A stretch of 6,580 nt of DNA. Source: an uncultured Lachnospiraceae bacterium (GTDB lineage Bacteria; Bacillota; Clostridia; Lachnospirales; Lachnospiraceae). Where the stretch lies: positions 1 through 6,580 of the forward strand of contig CANOFI010000139.1 of NCBI GenBank assembly GCA_947565255.1, read 5' to 3'. Below the pieces are notes generated by a model, which ran no database searches, had not been told where the DNA came from, and saw nothing but the letters and a program-made list of their open reading frames with translations. Each line of letters starts with the position of its first letter. Position 1 is the stretch's first letter. Positions 5,397 through 6,580 of the stretch are shown piece after piece. A program made the position numbers and the translations under genes.

Positions 5397-6580
5397 TTGC
5401 CCGCTCTCTTCTCTAATTCCTGCTGCCATCGTTCCGGCGTCCAGTAAATCCATTGTTCAAATAACTCCATCGCCTCCGCTATATTGGTAACTCCAAACCT
5501 ACACGCATCAATCGCAAGACCGCCGCCTTCTGTCGGCCCTTCCTTGTAACCTTTCTTTTTCTCCATCCCTTTTTCTTCTGACGGAGTATATAGCCGGGGC
5601 TGCATTACTTTATTATATATCGTATGATCAAACCACTGCTGAAAATCTGCGCCTTTATTCTGTGCAAGTCTTCTGGCATAATGGATATACATGTCAAAAT
5701 AATCATCTCTCAAATCATACTCAGATATAATCTGAAGAAACATTTTTTTATCATCTAATAATACTTTTTCCCATTCATCAGGTAAAATCCCCAGTTGAAT
5801 GGCTGTTAGAAGATTCGCATACATAGAGGCTGTATCCCCTGTACCAAAGGGCATTTTACATATTACCCTGTTATTGACATATCCTCCAATATTATCTCCC
5901 ACATTCAGTGATTTTTGTATTTCTCTCTTAATTTCCTCAGACATTTGCTGATTCTGCGGCCTGTTGACCTGATAGCCAAGTGAATTATCTGACATTCCAG
6001 CAATGACAAGCGGATATTCTATATTTAAAATCTGCTTATTAATGGCGGCATTCATAACCCCAATATACACATCCTGATTGCATCCGTTCCACAAACGCCC
6101 CGTCTCTTTCAATAAAATCTGCAGATAAGAACGCCGAAAACCTGAATTTAAATATAGATTCGGCAAAGAAAAGATCCAGGAAACATCTTTCAGTATTCTT
6201 GCAAAATACTCTGTTCTGTCCACATAATGCATCCGCATGTCACCTGGCTCATATCTTCCCGGAATTACTAAACGATCCTCACTGCTGCTTTGCCATCCAT
6301 TCCATCCATAAAACCCGCGTACCCACTGCAGAATATATTCATCCGGATATTTGCCCAGGACTTCTTTCAGTATTGACAGCGTCCATGGACATACTCCGTC
6401 ATCTGAACCAATTGAAAATATAAACTCACCTTTCGCCTGCAAAAATGCGAATTCGAAACTTTTGGTAAGCGGCAGGTTTCTTGGCGTTTTTACATATCGG
6501 ATATGCGGGGAGTCCAAATCCTGACAAACCTGACAAACCTCCATATTCCCATCTGTAGAATTATCACTGACAATAATCTC
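5393..6580 (-). CDS. Family 2 glycosyltransferase, 5' end outside window
   Basis: Likely transfers a sugar from an activated nucleotide donor onto a growing surface glycan on the cytoplasmic face of the membrane; donor and acceptor cannot be read. The frame is open to the window edge, giving 395 visible residues. They begin EIIVSDNSTDGN, the second beta-strand/DNST(D) motif of GT-A family 2 enzymes, so about 40-45 N-terminal residues are missing and the first in-window ATG (6544) is internal. A GSDDG motif at visible residues 58-62 is the DXD-like metal/nucleotide site. The region after about residue 100 matches no family I recognise. The last 58 residues begin with a Lys/Gly/Glu-rich linker (around 338-354) followed by a Trp-rich helix-like tail. 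No transmembrane segment is evident. The stop TGA overlaps the next gene's ATG. The middle of the gene is very AT-rich compared with the next four genes. GT2 assignment is firm; substrate is unknown. Confidence 0.85.
   Translation of the reverse strand, partial: EIIVSDNSTDGNMEVCQVCQDLDSPHIRYVKTPRNLPLTKSFEFAFLQAKGEFIFSIGSDDGVCPWTLSILKEVLGKYPDEYILQWVRGFYGWNGWQSSSEDRLVIPGRYEPGDMRMHYVDRTEYFARILKDVSWIFSLPNLYLNSGFRRSYLQILLKETGRLWNGCNQDVYIGVMNAAINKQILNIEYPLVIAGMSDNSLGYQVNRPQNQQMSEEIKREIQKSLNVGDNIGGYVNNRVICKMPFGTGDTASMYANLLTAIQLGILPDEWEKVLLDDKKMFLQIISEYDLRDDYFDMYIHYARRLAQNKGADFQQWFDHTIYNKVMQPRLYTPSEEKGMEKKKGYKEGPTEGGGLAIDACRFGVTNIAEAMELFEQWIYWTPERWQQELEKRAGK

Noticed and set aside
5397..5453. An upstream ATG at 5453 that would extend the SDR protein by 19 residues.
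   Set aside because: The extension overlaps the glycosyltransferase coding region by 61 bases and precedes a Rossmann fold that normally begins within about ten residues of the start; ATG 5396 gives the standard ATGA overlap.

Overview
The window is one co-directional block of six genes, all on the minus strand, so transcription runs from position 6580 towards position 1. Spacing (4-bp overlap, 11, 61, 73 and 56 bp), purine-rich Shine-Dalgarno sites (AAGGAG, GGAGAGG, AAAGGTG) and the low-to-moderate GC point to an operon from a Firmicute, most likely a gut-type clostridium such as Lachnospiraceae. The taxon is inferred from style and not proven. There are no RNA genes, insertion sequences, CRISPR arrays or clear terminators, and no intergenic gap exceeds 75 bp.

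In transcription order the genes are: (1) a family 2 glycosyltransferase whose N-terminus lies outside the window (6580-5393); (2) a short-chain (extended SDR) NAD(P)-dependent sugar-nucleotide reductase/epimerase (5396-4458); (3) a three-domain sugar C-methyltransferase of the TylC3/NovU type (4446-3310); (4) RfbH, the PLP/[2Fe-2S] CDP-4-keto-6-deoxyglucose 3-dehydrase (3248-1905); (5) RfbG, CDP-glucose 4,6-dehydratase (1831-770); (6) an AT-rich gene of unknown function encoding two apparent Rossmann-like modules in tandem (713-42).

Genes 2-5 read as a CDP-sugar pathway. RfbG makes CDP-4-keto-6-deoxyglucose and RfbH removes the 3-hydroxyl. The SDR would reduce (or epimerise) at C4. The C-methyltransferase could add a methyl at the carbon next to the 4-ketone. 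The expected end product is a CDP-activated 3,6-dideoxyhexose or a C-methyl-branched deoxyhexose, transferred by a glycosyltransferase (possibly gene 1) into a surface polysaccharide. The C-methyltransferase inside an RfbG/RfbH cassette is the most unusual element, because the textbook abequose, paratose, tyvelose and ascarylose pathways contain no such enzyme. The cytidylyltransferase RfbF and the E1 reductase partner (DdhD/AscD type) are not in this window.

Base composition is uneven. The four sugar-nucleotide genes are GC-richer (58% in 1201-1260), while the glycosyltransferase core (23% in 5701-5760) and the last gene (20% in 181-240) are very AT-rich. This suggests a biosynthetic cassette set between genes of different origin.
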